This document shows positions 41,500-53,639 of a stretch of 64,000 nucleotides of DNA, in pieces. The DNA comes from Mastigias papua. Its lineage: Eukaryota; Cnidaria; Scyphozoa; Rhizostomeae; Mastigiidae. The notes beneath the pieces are model-generated. The model searched no databases. It was given only the letters and a program-made list of their open reading frames with translations, and had not been told where the DNA came from. The DNA is taken from positions 6,508,252-6,572,251 of the forward strand of contig OZ025267.1 of assembly GCA_964019165.1 (NCBI GenBank), in the 5' to 3' direction. Numbering within the stretch: position 1 is the first letter of the stretch; every line of letters starts with the position of its first letter. A program made the translations under genes and the position numbers.

Positions 41500-43080
41500 C
41501 TAGTGGTGAGGCCAAAGCAAATGGAGTGGGGGACAATCATTCAAGGGACAATTTTTGAAGACACGTCCTTTACTCTGGGTTAAAGTGCATCCCCAAAATA
41601 TCACGCCTGCTATTGGTAATAAGGGACTTTAACAACTATGTGACAAACATTTTACAAAAAACAGCGATAGGTGGAAAAACATTTGAATAGACACGCTTCA
41701 GTTAGATTTAAATCAGTTCCTATGACTATCCTCCCCAAAAGTTGGGGGGACCAGTCCCCCCATACTTTCCAATGGCCACACCACTGTTACCATTTGGTAC
41801 CAATTTGTCATTTAAGTGGACAGTGAACGCGCACCTAACCTATAGTTCAAGGTGCGCCTTGAACCATTCATCTTCCTCACAATACACGAGCGCTCGAACC
41901 ACTTATGCACTCACCCAGATGTTTATGTAATAATATAATAGGAACGTGAAATTAAAAATCAATCTCAGGCGAATTTGAAGGTAGATAATATAGCTTTCAA
42001 TAAATAATTTGAGATATATCGTATTTACTTGACAATAAGCCGCAGCTTACTAATATTTTTTGGCCCGTTTAACTGCGGCTTATAATCAATGTCAGCTTAT
42101 GAACGAAGGCAGATGACATCGCTCTATTCATAGAAAACACAAGAACTATCTGCGGCTCTATACAAGGCATCAAACCATAAAAAATTTTTACTTAGGCCCT
42201 ACCAAACTTTCCTCCTACCTGAGAGGTAATGGCGATGATGCAGAGCGCGAGGAAGGACTACTTTTTGTTGAAGTTAATTATTCTTTATACTTCTGTTAAG
42301 TATCTCTCTGCATGGTTTTGTGGGTGCAACTTGTAATCAAGGGGGCTAGAATTTTTTATGGTACCCATTCGTTAATACTCCAGAGATATCTAAAATAGTG
42401 GGCTGCCTATAAAAAAGGCCGTTTATAAACGAATACATAAAGTAGCTGAAACACATCCATTGAACCTAACACTTACACCCAACTAAAAAAGGCGAGGAGA
42501 ATCGAATGTAGTGGAAAGACTTGCAGGCTGCAAGGGGGGGTCCCAGTAGCTCGTAGCTGAGAACTCAGATGCAATATTTCTGCCGTTTATGCAGCATAAT
42601 ATATATCTTCTTTGGAATACGGAAAAACTGGCGAAGCATCATACTACAAACTATGAAAACAGTATGACATATTAAGTATCAATACAAGCAAATTTGCTTA
42701 GCAAGTAAGTATATAGTTCTCCAAAATCATTGAAATTATTTAACTATAAGGAAACTGGAGCATTCAAAACTGCCCAAAATTTAGATGAAAAAATCTCAAA
42801 AGAAGAATCCAATAGAGAAAAGACGATCTGAGTGGAAGAAGACAATGGAGAAATAGGGAGTTGCTTCACTTTAACTGCCGATGCCACAGATAGATTGACA
42901 AACGTACTCATGCCTGTGAGTAGCAGAAATGGATTAACAGCTGATTTAACTAAATACCAGTCAATCAGTTCCCGATGATTGCCTTGTTAAATCCTTTTCC
43001 CTTCCTTTAGTTTCGCAATGTCCTACTAGTTTAATTCCACGATTGAAACTAGACCTTACTCTGGGGGTGGGATGTGACCT
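41500..43080. other. Non-coding stretch with small inverted motifs
   Basis: No gene is supported. It contains a palindromic GGGGGGACCAGTCCCCCC-like motif near 41744-41761, a short hairpin at 42035-42083 and a G run near 42534. These look like transposon debris. Confidence 0.45.
42035..42083. repeat. Short inverted repeat around a GCCGCAG motif
   Basis: ATAAGCCGCAG (42035-42045) is repeated inverted as CTGCGGCTTAT (42073-42083), with 27 bp between. Related ataagccgc/gcggcttat motifs flank the segment. It resembles the terminus of a non-autonomous DNA transposon. No partner end or target duplication was identified. Confidence 0.4.
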
Positions 43081-43084
43081 TGCT

Positions 43085-43562
43085 CTATCCGGATCGACAT
43101 GAGACGGGCCAAAACTGCAATTGGGGATCATCTAGAAGGTACGTAGGCCCAGGATCATCAACCCACCCGCCCTGTACGTGGAAGTATGCTTTTGATCTAA
43201 CTAATTATCCCACCCATCCCACTACGAGCGTACGAAGGTTTTATCTGATAATTCTTGAAAGATGTTTGCCATTTCTGGCGACGGCTTTTCGCAAAACAAG
43301 CAAGGTAAGCATTGAATTCTCACCCTTTCTGAAGTACATGTTGCAATGCTTTCATTCTCTGCCACTTTGACTGCATTTTCCTTCGATTTGCACGATGGGT
43401 AGGCCCAATAGTAAAGCACCCCATTGTACGTACGCTTTGACCTTTACTAACCCGCCCACCCTGTACCTGTGGGTATGCTCTTGACTTTACCCATCCACCT
43501 ACCCTAAAAGCATACGCACTCTCTGGATGACCCTGGGAGAAAATCTTCGTCGCAAAATACAA
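43085..43562. repeat. Degenerate direct duplication of about 300 bp
   Basis: The block around 43135-43240 (gtaggcccag, cacccgccctgtac, tatgcttttga) recurs in altered form at about 43397-43515 (gtaggcccaa, cgcccaccctgtac, tatgctcttga). Homology is visible only through these anchors, so the boundaries are approximate. A repeat-derived frame crosses it on the minus strand. Confidence 0.35.
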
Positions 43563-44315
43563 CTAGGTAGTAATATTCAGATATCTTCGTAGTATTAATA
43601 TATAGAAAACATTTACTGAGTATTCTCTCTGTTAAACAGAAATAAACTTAGAAAGCTATAGCGATGGCCCATACGAACAAAGCTTGAAATGCAAAGTAAT
43701 TGACGTGACTTTTCAGAAACAAATTGCTAATTGACTTTATGGTAAGTTAGATGCCGGCCCGCAGTTAGAGTTACTATAGTTACCGTTAATTTGTGGCTAG
43801 TGCCCGAGATGAATCAGAAAACATTAAATTGTTCTGCTCTGTTCAAAGGCCAGTCCACACTCAAAGTTACCGGAGCAATGGTAAAACAAGGGGGCCAACA
43901 GCAACGAAAGAGCTCTGAAGACCACGGAAGTGCGAAGAGAAACCAAAACTTGGCACTCTCGATTTAACTCTGGGGAAATATTTGTTGTCCTCCATTAATA
44001 AATAAATATCAGATCTATCTTTTGTCAAATGAACGTCTCTTCTGCCTTCCATTCCCCCTTAGGAAAAGGAAGAACGGACACCTGTCCTTCCCTGCTGCCC
44101 TCTCCGGCATCCCTGTTCACACTAGGATAATCTTAAATTGATTCGAACTCACGTCAAGTCACACTACTACTGAAGATCTATAAAATATCATTAGCTCGAT
44201 AGTGCCATTCGAGATTTTATCGGACATTCGACTTCGTTTGGTATCCTTGACTAATGTGGACCCATGCCTAACGGAGCAAAACGACACAAATATACAAGAA
44301 GTATATGAATTACAT

Positions 44316-44393
44316 TGGCGAGTGGCCGACTGGTTGGAGTGCTTGACTGCTAAGCGGAACATCGATGGTTCGAACCGAACCATCGGACCATAG
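44316..44393 (+). repeat. tRNA-like Pol III promoter (SINE head or tRNA relic)
   Basis: A box A-like gtggccgactggttgg (from 44322) and a canonical box B ggttcgaacc (44367-44376) are spaced as in a class II (Ser-like) tRNA. The GACTGCTAAG segment resembles a tRNA-Ser(GCT) anticodon loop. The T-arm is abnormal: GATGGTTCG and CGAACCATC pair as a 9-bp hairpin, which a working tRNA would not have. A tRNA-derived SINE or pseudogene is therefore more likely than a functional tRNA gene. Confidence 0.5.
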
Positions 44394-44399
44394 TTGGCA

Positions 44400-46240
44400 C
44401 TGCCTAATTTAGAATGGTCTTTGCCACTAATAGTGGTCTTGGAAATGTAAGTAGTGGTCTTGGAAGAGAGAATTAGTTGGGAGTGTACTACGGGTATAAT
44501 TTCTATCGCCTTTTCCACTACAGCCTCGTTCTGATTTTTCCTTCTTTCTATTCATTATTATTTTCCCTGGTTAGTCACGTGGTGCATTATGTCTAGTTGC
44601 CACATTTCTTCTGCGCGCACTATGATTCCTTTCTCACACTTCCCACCCAACAAAGCATGGTGATTTTTAGATTAACTTGTTTGCAGTCTTGATAGTTTTA
44701 CGTAAATGGTTATTAGTCAGCTTTCTTTATTTAAGCTAGTCCTTAGTTATTAGAAGAGAGTTCTTTGTCGTTACATACTTGGTGCTTGAGTAAGACCTTG
44801 CATACACATTGTTAGAGACTAAGATAAAGTATGAAAAAACTATATCTGGTGTTTTTTCTGTAAAAAGTCTGACTTTCAGAACAAAGATGCACAGGAGAAA
44901 CAGGGCACTTTGATTAAGTTTGTTGTTCACAAGATTCTCTTTGGGTTGGGTTGCTTATCACTCTTCATTATCCCACTCAGGTGTTTATGAAATTTAGCTT
45001 TCCATTACCAGGGAAGGCGACATCTTATCAAGAAGCCTCCATATTTATACAGCAACAAAACAAAATCAAACAAAACATACAAGTGCAATGTAAAGTTGCA
45101 AGCGAGGTATTTTGTTTGGTCTACACATTACAACAAAGTGTGGTATCATTTTCGTGCAATTTGAAGGGCATGCATTGCAAAAAATTTTCTCCCGGAGTAA
45201 AACCTCTAGACTATAAAAAAGTGTGCGAGATACAAGGAGCTTTCACATTCACCTTTCGCAGATTATCTTCAAATACGTATCAACAATACACAGGGGTGGA
45301 TTTACTTGAGGGTGAGGCGCAACAGTCCCCTAATATTCTATTCTAAGTCGATGAATTAGTTTTCCACTTGGTAAAAGAGTATGCTGGTATGCTGGTTCGG
45401 TAAAAGACTAGGCAATATGGAAAGATCACAAGATTTATTTATCTAGAACCATAACATATAATGATAGAAAATGCATAGAGAAGATCAATTGTGGAGCCAA
45501 GTGGGTGTATGGGCGGCATAAATACCCTTAAACCACCTTTTGACACTGTGATCAGTTAAATTCGTCTAAAAGTGTCATGGAAACTAATGAAGTTTCTCAC
45601 GAGCATATCAATGACTTTACCTGTCGTTTTCGGTCTATACAGGCGTATGCCTATATCTATAAAAGGGCATTTCCCAAAACCAAAAGACGTGATACTTCAT
45701 AGTTCCCAGAGTGCTTCGCCCCCAGACCTACACTATCTCCCCCCCTATTTTATAATGGCTAGCATCGTCACTGGAAAAGACCCAAACTTTAACATCAAAT
45801 GCTGGCAAGCATAATAATGTTGCTCAACCTTAGAAAAGGATCTATGAAAACAGCGTACCCCTGAGAAAAAGCTCATTGCACATTCCCCCAAATGTACCGT
45901 GCAGGACCCATCCATCCTGAGATATACCACTGAAATCAAACAAGTTGCCAAATTTCAGTCACAGACTTGAAATCACTCAAGAGTTATGCCATTGTATTAT
46001 CTAAGCTGAAATTCACTTGTAAGTTTTTAGCCCTACACTTTTCGGTAAACAAACCTTACTGTAGTAACGAAACTGAGTTTTTTGCAAAGGGTTACGTGTG
46101 TTTGTAAGACCGAAATTTTTCTTGTGTGGTATTTATGATCTTTTGTTCTGTAAGATATCATCTCAGTCAGTGTCTTAATGTTGTTCCTAAGTAACGCCAC
46201 AGGAACGTTGTGATTGCGAAATTTTAACATGAATATAAAA
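44400..46240. other. Non-coding stretch, nothing firm
   Basis: The frame at about 44985-45346 (plus) is open for over 100 codons behind an acceptor-like CACTCAG, but it has no recognised domain and an unremarkable composition. I leave it uncalled. A small duplication, gtggtcttggaa, occurs near 44430-44465. Confidence 0.45.
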
Positions 46241-46241
46241 A

Positions 46242-47006
46242 TTCTTGCTGCAATTTTTTGATACAAACTTCTTCAAAATAATGATTTTATGTCATTGTGT
46301 TATGGAAAGTTGTTTTTCAATGTACCTATAGAGTTTAACCTTCTATTAAAAAATCTACTGAAAAAGTATCAAAACAAGATTAAATAATTCGTTAGTTTTC
46401 TTCCTACGCTTAAAGCCTCTTCACATGTCATTGTAAGCAACTAAGGGGGTGGTACCTCATTTCTAAGGGTATATTCAAAGATTGTAAGAAATACATCCTC
46501 CTTCTTAGGCTTTTAGGATTGCACAACTCGTTCTTCCTTTAAAGGAAGTACTTTTGTTCCTGCATTGCCAAGCACAAGGACGGGAATTGCTAGTAATATT
46601 GGCAAGAAAAGTGGTGGTACCAAAGTAAAGACCATACATTCAGCATTGCTACACAACGGACCTACTCCAAAACTATCTATGCATGATACTGCGAGTTTGC
46701 ATGCTGGCAGTATGAGAACCAGTTGTACCACCCCAAAAATATAAGAAGGGGGATGTGCTTCTAATAATCTTTGACTATACCCTTAAAAATGAGGTACCAT
46801 CCCCTTACTTGCTTACATTAACATGTGAAGAGGCTTTAAGCGTAGGAAGAAAAGTAACGAATTATTTAATCTTGTTTTGATACTTTTTCAATAAATTTTT
46901 CAATAGAAGGTTGAACTCTACAGGTACACTGAAAAACAACATTCCATAACAAAGTGACATAAAGTAGAATTCTGAAGAAGCGTATATCAAAAAATTGCAG
47001 CAAGAA
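46242..47006. mobile_element. Fold-back element, 765 bp with about 270-bp inverted arms
   Basis: The left arm (46242 to about 46510) and right arm (about 46738 to 47006) are reverse complements at high identity by eye. Shared segments include ttcttgctgcaattttttga, gtatcaaaacaagattaaat and cttcctacgcttaaagcctc. The central 230 bp is not paired. No transposase is encoded. It fits a non-autonomous fold-back transposon or an inverted duplication. No clean target-site duplication was found at the ends. Confidence 0.8.
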
Positions 47007-48147
47007 GCTTTTGGGCGAGCATGCACAGAAATGAATTGCAAAAACTTAACTCAATTATAGCTGTAAAAGTTGCTTTCTGAAAAGACGTTGGGGTAAAAGC
47101 TTTACAATGGGCGAGGGACACAGCCTCACTGAAAGTCGTCTTCAATGAAAACCCTGGTAATTTATGGAAGCAAGGCTGAGCTCCTCGAGTTTCCTTTGTT
47201 AACAATGTCGATATATTCGCCAGAAAATCATTCAGTGATTCAAGTGCCTTGGCCTAGCTAGTGCATACTTCGAAAAACTAAATAGACAATAGGACGTTAT
47301 ACAACGATAACTAGTCAGATGACACACATGCATACAAAAATCACAACGGCATACAAAAAACACAAAGTCATGATGGAATTCATATATGGTAAAGAATTTT
47401 TTCATAATTGTGTTCAAATTCCCCATAATACCTTCCACTGCATCACTGTGTAGAACTACCTACGTCAACACATGTTCATACTTGACAGTATATACTTTAA
47501 ACAGAAGCTGTCTAGACTTCTTTACAATGTGCAATTTAACATTGCAAAAAACACTAAAACATATCGCTTGATAGTACCCAAGCCAAATAGTCCATCAATG
47601 ATTATGAATATGCTAAGAAGACGTCCTAAGACGTCATATGTAAGGATCTGCTACGTCTAAGATGCAACAATAAGCTTATACAGTTAGGAGGTATTACATT
47701 TGATACAAAAAGCGCAGTGAGATTTAATTTCAGTGAAAGTTAGATCCCAAAGTAGTTTCAAAAAAATAGTTGGAAAACGAAAATCTGAAACATAAAAAGT
47801 TTTAAAAGCGATATTTGGAGTCAGAGACTTTGACTGTGTGAAATCAGATCAAATGCATTGAGAACAAATACGATCACGGATTCATTGGAGCAAAACAATA
47901 TAATGCACCAGCCTTCAGTAGTCTCAGCGCAATTAATGTTAAAGAGAAATTGCAAAGCTTATATGTCTTCAACATCATGCCGATAACATTTCCATTATGA
48001 TCTTCATTATCAGAAATGTACACTAATAATACCCATCAGCTTCTTTTTCATCATTGATAATGATGTCATTACCATCAACTTCACTCTATGCATTTCTATC
48101 GGCCTCGTTTCCATATAAATCAGCATCTTAAGCAATCTGAACATTAC
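47007..48147. other. Non-coding stretch, nothing firm
   Basis: Several short frames on both strands, none with a domain or paired splice sites. A downstream exon of the minus-strand gene at 48148-49459 should lie below 48148 in phase 0, but I could not identify it. Confidence 0.45.
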
Positions 48148-48218
48148 CTCGATGATTTCTTTCAAGCATTCAATAGATGGGATATTCCTCGCGGCAATTA
48201 TAAAATCGGCGTTTATTA
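48148..48218 (-). CDS. Downstream exon of the unrecognised gene at 49240
   Basis: A 71-nt minus-strand exon between acceptor GTCTTGTAG and donor CGAG|GTAATG. Its first TA completes a Leu codon with the C left by the exon at 49240-49459. The following 23 codons (includes ADFIIAARNIPSIECL) are open and end in phase 0. The exact phase match over a 1.02-kb intron raises confidence. The family is not recognised. Confidence 0.5.
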
Positions 48219-49239
48219 CTACAAGACAATTCCACAATTTGGAATTGGTGAATAGGTGAGAAGCAACATTTCAGATAATCGGCGTTTGCAAAACCCATTT
48301 TCCTAATATTCAGAGTCCAGAAAAATGTCCAACCTTCCTCTGGATGTCAGATCTTCATCATAACCCTTCCACTTCTAAGACAACCAAAAGTAGTCAAAGT
48401 TCTTAAACTCTGCATTGTGTATGTCTCGAAAACTTGAGCTGTAGAAGGACTATGCGTTTCACTGTCGGTGTCACAATAACTGAAAACTTAGCTGAAGATG
48501 GATTGTTGATAAAAATTCCAAAACCTTCCTCAAATACGTCATAAATAGCAAAACCTTCCTCCGGTTCAGAGCCGCAGAGCCGTCACTTTTTCTGGGCTCT
48601 GCTAATATTTACCAAAAACCATACTGCTCCAAAAATTTCAAGAATACTTCTTCATATAAATGCGAGTTGCACCGAATTATTTTGCACCAAAAAAAAATTC
48701 CACAACTTTCACCCAAATTTCACACCGAGGTCATCAAATCTTCATCAACATTTCTGCACCAACTATTAATTTGACTAAAAGTTTCTGCCTCCAAACTATT
48801 GCTGCACACAGTACTTTATATGAGGCAGAAGCAAACAAACTTAGCTTGCTGACTTTTTAAAAAATTCTAAATGGTGTTGTATAGAAGTGTAAGCCCAGCC
48901 ATCACCATGGAAAAATTGTATCAAATCCAGCACAGATAGCAGTAACGATACCAAAAGAGGGAGCCTGTCTCTTGGACAATACCTTAATTGCCATGTTTCA
49001 CATTCAAAATGTACAATATTATTTCATATTTTCGGAAATTTGATGCAAAAGGTGAAGAAAATTACCTGTTGGGAAAACATAAACAATATCTTCATTGTCC
49101 AAAATCATTGCATATCGCAAAATGGTCTATCACACATAATCGTATCTGCAAAATATTGCTTTGATATTGCAACTGGTAGCTAGCTCTATGCCATTCTAAA
49201 TGCACATACCATCAATTGATTACTGTAAGAACTACTTAC
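48219..49239 (-). other. Intron of the unrecognised minus-strand gene
   Basis: A 1.02-kb intron with GT-AG ends. It contains a repeated gaggaaggtt motif on the minus strand near 48340 and 48510-48560. Short coding-looking minus fragments (for example KWKGYDEDL near 48375) are interrupted by stops, and I do not call them exons. Confidence 0.4.
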
Positions 49240-49459
49240 GCTCTTGTTCTCCTTTGCTGCTTTTGGCCGATCTGCATAGTGCCTTTCGTTTCACTTTCCC
49301 GACTGCTTTCTCAACAAACTCAACTAGAGCATGCTCATTCAACGTCTGTTCGTCTGCTGTATCTGTCCTCTTTGTATCGAGGTCACTGCTTTGCCTGGAG
49401 AGGTTGGTTTTCGTCTCTGCAGAGTATGTGTCCTCATCAGATTCAAATGATTCATCGTA
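49240..49459 (-). CDS. Internal exon of an unrecognised acidic protein
   Basis: A 220-nt minus-strand exon between acceptor TTTATTTGGTAG and a perfect donor GAGC|GTAAGT. It is open throughout in one frame: an acidic, Ser/Thr-rich start (YDESFESDEDTYSAET), then a helical segment (HALVEFVEKAVGKVKRK) and a basic end. It enters in phase 0 and leaves in phase 1, matching the exon at 48148-48218. The composition suggests a disordered cytoplasmic or nuclear region. No named domain is seen, and the upstream exons were not found. Confidence 0.6.
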
Positions 49460-49979
49460 CTACCAAATAAAGATAGCATAATTACAATCCTAACGTAGCA
49501 AGATCGTTTACTATAATTTTCAGCAATAATGCTATACCCCCCGAAATACATGCTAGATCTGATATTGCCCAAGAAATAAAAAAACAAGGTGGAAATATGT
49601 TTCCCTTATAGAGGCACAAAAATGTGAAGTGGCCGCTAAGTTGAGCTTAAACGGACAACATCACTAAGTACTTGTATGTATTCCATTTCAAACGAAACTG
49701 ACTTTATTTTCATCGCCATCTATGAAAATATCAATGTATCCCGTTGTAAACAGCTTTTTATAAGATAGTTCTCTAGTAGGTGTGGCACCGCAATTACTAT
49801 TATTTCTTAAAGTAGCATTTAAGTCCATTTAAAATTAGCTATGCAAAAAGGCAGCCCTCAAAAATGAAATGAACTGTCCCTATCACTTCAAATAAATAAT
49901 TATTATTCAAATATTATGCTGCGATTTGGTGTTCTTTAAAAAGCTATCAGAATATATCTACGAGTGTATCTGCGTTACA
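49460..49979. other. Non-coding stretch, nothing recognised
   Basis: AT-rich sequence upstream (on the minus strand) of the exon at 49240. No further exon was found. Confidence 0.45.
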
Positions 49980-50240
49980 TTACTCAAGTCCTATTGCATT
50001 TCCGTCATTTTGATCTTGTCTTTTGTGCCCAGTCTACATAAGACTTTATGTTCCCTATTCTCATCCCTCTACTGATGGTGACTCATGCTTGAGTAGAAAC
50101 GTTTAGGCCTTTGTCACTATTTTAAGTCTATCTAGTACTGATTATGTCTTAGCTAAACAGGATATGTCATAGCTTAACAGTATATGCCGTTTAATTGAAA
50201 CATCTCTAAAAGACGATGTATTATTTGTCGCAATTCTGAT
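49980..50240 (+). mobile_element. Non-LTR retrotransposon 3'-end relic
   Basis: catccctctactgatgg, tgagtagaaacgttt and tactgattatgtcttagct match, in the same order, the minus-strand tail at 53640-53830. No coding part survives here. I take it as a 5'-truncated copy of the same element family, inserted in the opposite direction. Confidence 0.5.
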
Positions 50241-52349
50241 TCTAAAGTACATCTACGAGTGGTATTTTACAAAAAGATTTCTATCATAAAACTATCCACT
50301 TCTTCATAATTAACATTCGTTCCGCCTTGTTTCATTCAGCAACTACACTCTTGAGGTGTGGCAGTTGGTTTGGGCAATGTTTGCCTGGCTGAACATTGGA
50401 CAGCAGCAGCAGTTGTGCGTGACGATGGACATACTCTTTTTGTCCAACACCCAACACAACTTGGCTGGCTGTCCTCATCTCTATCGTAGACCTCCGACAG
50501 TATCAACCCATCGACCCAACTTTATTGCTACACTAATATCACTCCTTCACAAACTTAAAAAAGAAATGATCTGTACAGAAGTCCTCAAACTGAACTTCGG
50601 CACCACAATGATCTTGGGTGTAACAACGACAAAACTTACTGCCTGGAATTCAAAATGAAATCTTATGCATCATTCATGCAAATCTGCTAAAACCAGGTGC
50701 TTCTAATCGCAGATTAGTCCTCAGTATATGGTTATACTACACCCAGTTTCTGCTTAGTTTCCGATAAGGCCTAAAATGTCGACAGCTTTATAGATTTCAT
50801 TAGCATTACGGCTAGGTTACAGCAATTAATAACGGCTGAAACTCAATAGCAATTAATAACGGCTAAAGCTCAATAGCAATGTCATTGCATAGACAGAATA
50901 ATACCTCAGCTCAAAGAGTCTCCGATTTCAGACCGCTTTGAAGTGAACATGCCTTACAAAAAAGATTTCGATAGGGATGTTAATTACTTTTGCATATCTT
51001 TAGAGAACGCATACATAGGAAGCTGGCATAACTTCCAAACAGCTATCTGCAGTTGTTTTCTATCAAGCTTCTCCTTGTAAAAGGCCCGATTTTTGGAATA
51101 ATTTCATGTCCTTTGAACAAATAATAGTCTACGACATAGTGATGATAACATTTGTCAGCATGAAATCTAATGAGAGAGGCTTTGTAGCGAACGTGCAAAT
51201 ATGTTTGCAAGATCTGAATTGCAGTTTTGTTGCAATATTGTTTGTTTCAAACCACGCTATTGGAGTGAGTGTACGTGCCCATTATAACAGGTAGCTTAGC
51301 CACTTTTCTTCTGCTTACATCTAAATAAGATCTTTCCTTATTTCTCACAACCGACCGCTTGCAAGCAACATCAAGACTTTTTCTTAAGAAGCAGGTATCC
51401 ACATACTCTAGATTGTCAACTTCTTAAGGGACGCCACGCATGGACCGCCCAATCATTGAGCTAGCAAGGGCTATAGTCCTAAGGTTTTCAAGAATAGATC
51501 TGGAATCGTTTGAATAAACGTTGTTTCTACAAGAAACAAGTATATAAGAAACATGAGGCTCAAATCAGGGAAAATTTAAGAAACAGTTAAAAATATAGGC
51601 AGGTTGAGTTTCAATTTGCGCGAAAATATTTTATTAAACTGGAAACGAAATAAAATACAAACAACACCCTTCTCTCAAATGTTTCCAACCGAAAAATTGC
51701 ATTTCTTGCCTCACAGTTGCCTTGTTGTTATAGGAAATATTAAGAAACACTTTCAAACATTTAAGGCTGGATCTGACTGAAGATGGAAAGTTTGTTTCCT
51801 TTAAAAAAGTGTATGAAGCAAGCAAGATCCAAAAATTTTGTGCTGCTGAAGAACACTCCCCAAAAGCAAGTAGATATGATGCCCTTAGTAGAAATTCCTT
51901 ATGACTTCATTAATAAGTAAAACACTCATTGAAAATCTTGAAAATTTGTTCTAGCAGATTTACAGCAGCAGGCATAACAATTCTTTGCATGCAAGCAAAT
52001 TGTTGACAGTAATGTTGGCATTTGAACTCATTCACTGATGGCTCTTTCCTAGCCAAAAAACAGTGCAAGATTCTAGGGGTACCATATTAGTTAAGGCAGC
52101 TAAAAAGACACTTGGATACTTCTAGTTAAACTCTTTTAGAAAGTCTAATTCAGTTCTTTTTTTCCAAAATTCCACTACATACAAGTACACAAAATCAAAA
52201 AAAATATATAACCTAAATAATAACAATAAGTTTAAAATACAATTGTACAACAAAGAAAAACACACAGCAGAGGAAGGAGTTGTATGAAGGGAATTTCCTA
52301 TAGGAGGAGCACTCTCAATAGATAGACTTATCAAGGAGAGAGCACCCCC
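50241..52349. other. Non-coding stretch, nothing firm
   Basis: The frame at 50356-50658 (plus) is open for 100 codons but shows no domain. A dispersed-repeat fragment with ATAAGAAAC and GAGGCTCAA lies at about 51530-51600. Nothing else is supported. Confidence 0.45.
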
Positions 52350-52662
52350 CTATGTCTTTAAAGTAATGTTGGGGAAAGGCCTTGAGGCTATAACAAAGCC
52401 CCAACAAAGAAAGAAAGAATGGTTAAGTAGATAGAGAGATGAGATAAAGTTTGTTGATGTCAGATATGAAACAAAACAAATTGTAGGATTTGGGAAAGGA
52501 AGTTGAAGGAAAGGCATTCCATAGCTGACAAGTTCTTGGAAAGAAAGATGATTTGTGGGAACCATTGATGACTTTGTTCTCCTTGAAATTAGTAGGCTTC
52601 GAAATTATGGATGTCATGATGTTTCTCAAGACATGTGGTACTTGCAATAGAAAAGGAGACAT
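52350..52662 (-). pseudogene. Non-LTR retrotransposon reverse-transcriptase C-terminus
   Basis: The minus-strand frame contains SSFFPRTCQLWNAFP preceded by a region like RNIMTSIISKPTNFKEN. This is the typical end of invertebrate LINE reverse transcriptases (SFFPRT..WN.LP). There is no polymerase core upstream, so it is a 5'-truncated, dead copy. Confidence 0.6.
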
Positions 52663-53639
52663 AACCAGAAAGAGTTCTCTATGAATAACTTTGGTTTAGC
52701 TCTAACACCAATATTCAATGGGACATCATTTCACCACTCCACCCCCTTTTAGCTAAGCATGATTATGCAGTAAATGGTGCAAGAAATACTGCATGAGTTT
52801 GTCAGCATAAATATTGAAACAACTCTGCTTTGAATTGCTACTCTTCAAAAGCAGTATTCAAACTATATAAGTATGATAAGTGATTGTCAAAGAAGGCAGT
52901 TGTACCTCTAAAGTGAGAATACATATGTGTAACCTAACAAAAATATCACAGCAACTTCAGGTAGAACATATTTGCAAACATTACATACTAGTGGATAGTC
53001 TGAAATCCACACATAATATCAATTTTTGATGAAATTCCAAATATCAAATTTTTCTTACTTCCGCACTAGCCTCATGGCACTAAATGTGCAGCTAAACTTC
53101 TGCACATAGCAAACAATGTAAAGTTCTCAAACACTTTTTTGACAGGAGTCTTCCTCCAGACCTAGTTCTTAAAGTTCCTTTTGGCCACATTGTAGTACTA
53201 GAATAAGAGTGAGCTCAATAAAGCTACACCCTACTATAATGTTTCATCTAGAGCATCACTAACTAAAAACAATAGCAATCATCACGGATGATGTTTGAAG
53301 ATAGGATAAAGATTTGGGGATGCAGCTATGCAACTTGAACTGATCACCTGCTCATCTTTTTCAATTCAAAGCATCAAGTAATAACAGTAATTGATGTTAA
53401 ATGCAAAGATGACTTCTAGGGATAAAGGAGAGCCATTTTTCATCTGGTTTGGCCAGTCACTGTCCAATCTCCATGGGAAAAGGCCACTGTTGGGAGAGAC
53501 ACTAAAATTATCTATTATTGACCATGTGACCATTATTGACTACTATTGACAGATATCATTGTTGGAGAACGCAGCTTGACGATGAAATTCAGTACAAGAA
53601 TCGCAACAACAAATAAAGACATTTTATTGTCTTTATAGA
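52663..53639. other. Non-coding stretch, nothing firm
   Basis: AT-rich sequence between two retroelement relics. A 44-nt exon-like minus segment near 53065-53108 has splice-like ends but no partner, and is not called. Confidence 0.45.

Noticed and set aside
44985..45346. Open plus frame of about 120 codons after an acceptor-like CACTCAG
   Set aside because: No domain, no donor or partner exon, and composition like the surrounding DNA; it remains possible but unsupported.
48290..48420. Chromodomain-like minus fragment containing KWKGYDEDL
   Set aside because: The similarity covers only a few residues, stops occur on both sides, and the rest of a chromodomain is absent.
50356..50658. Open plus frame of 100 codons
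   Set aside because: No recognisable domain or splice context; it is next to retroelement debris.
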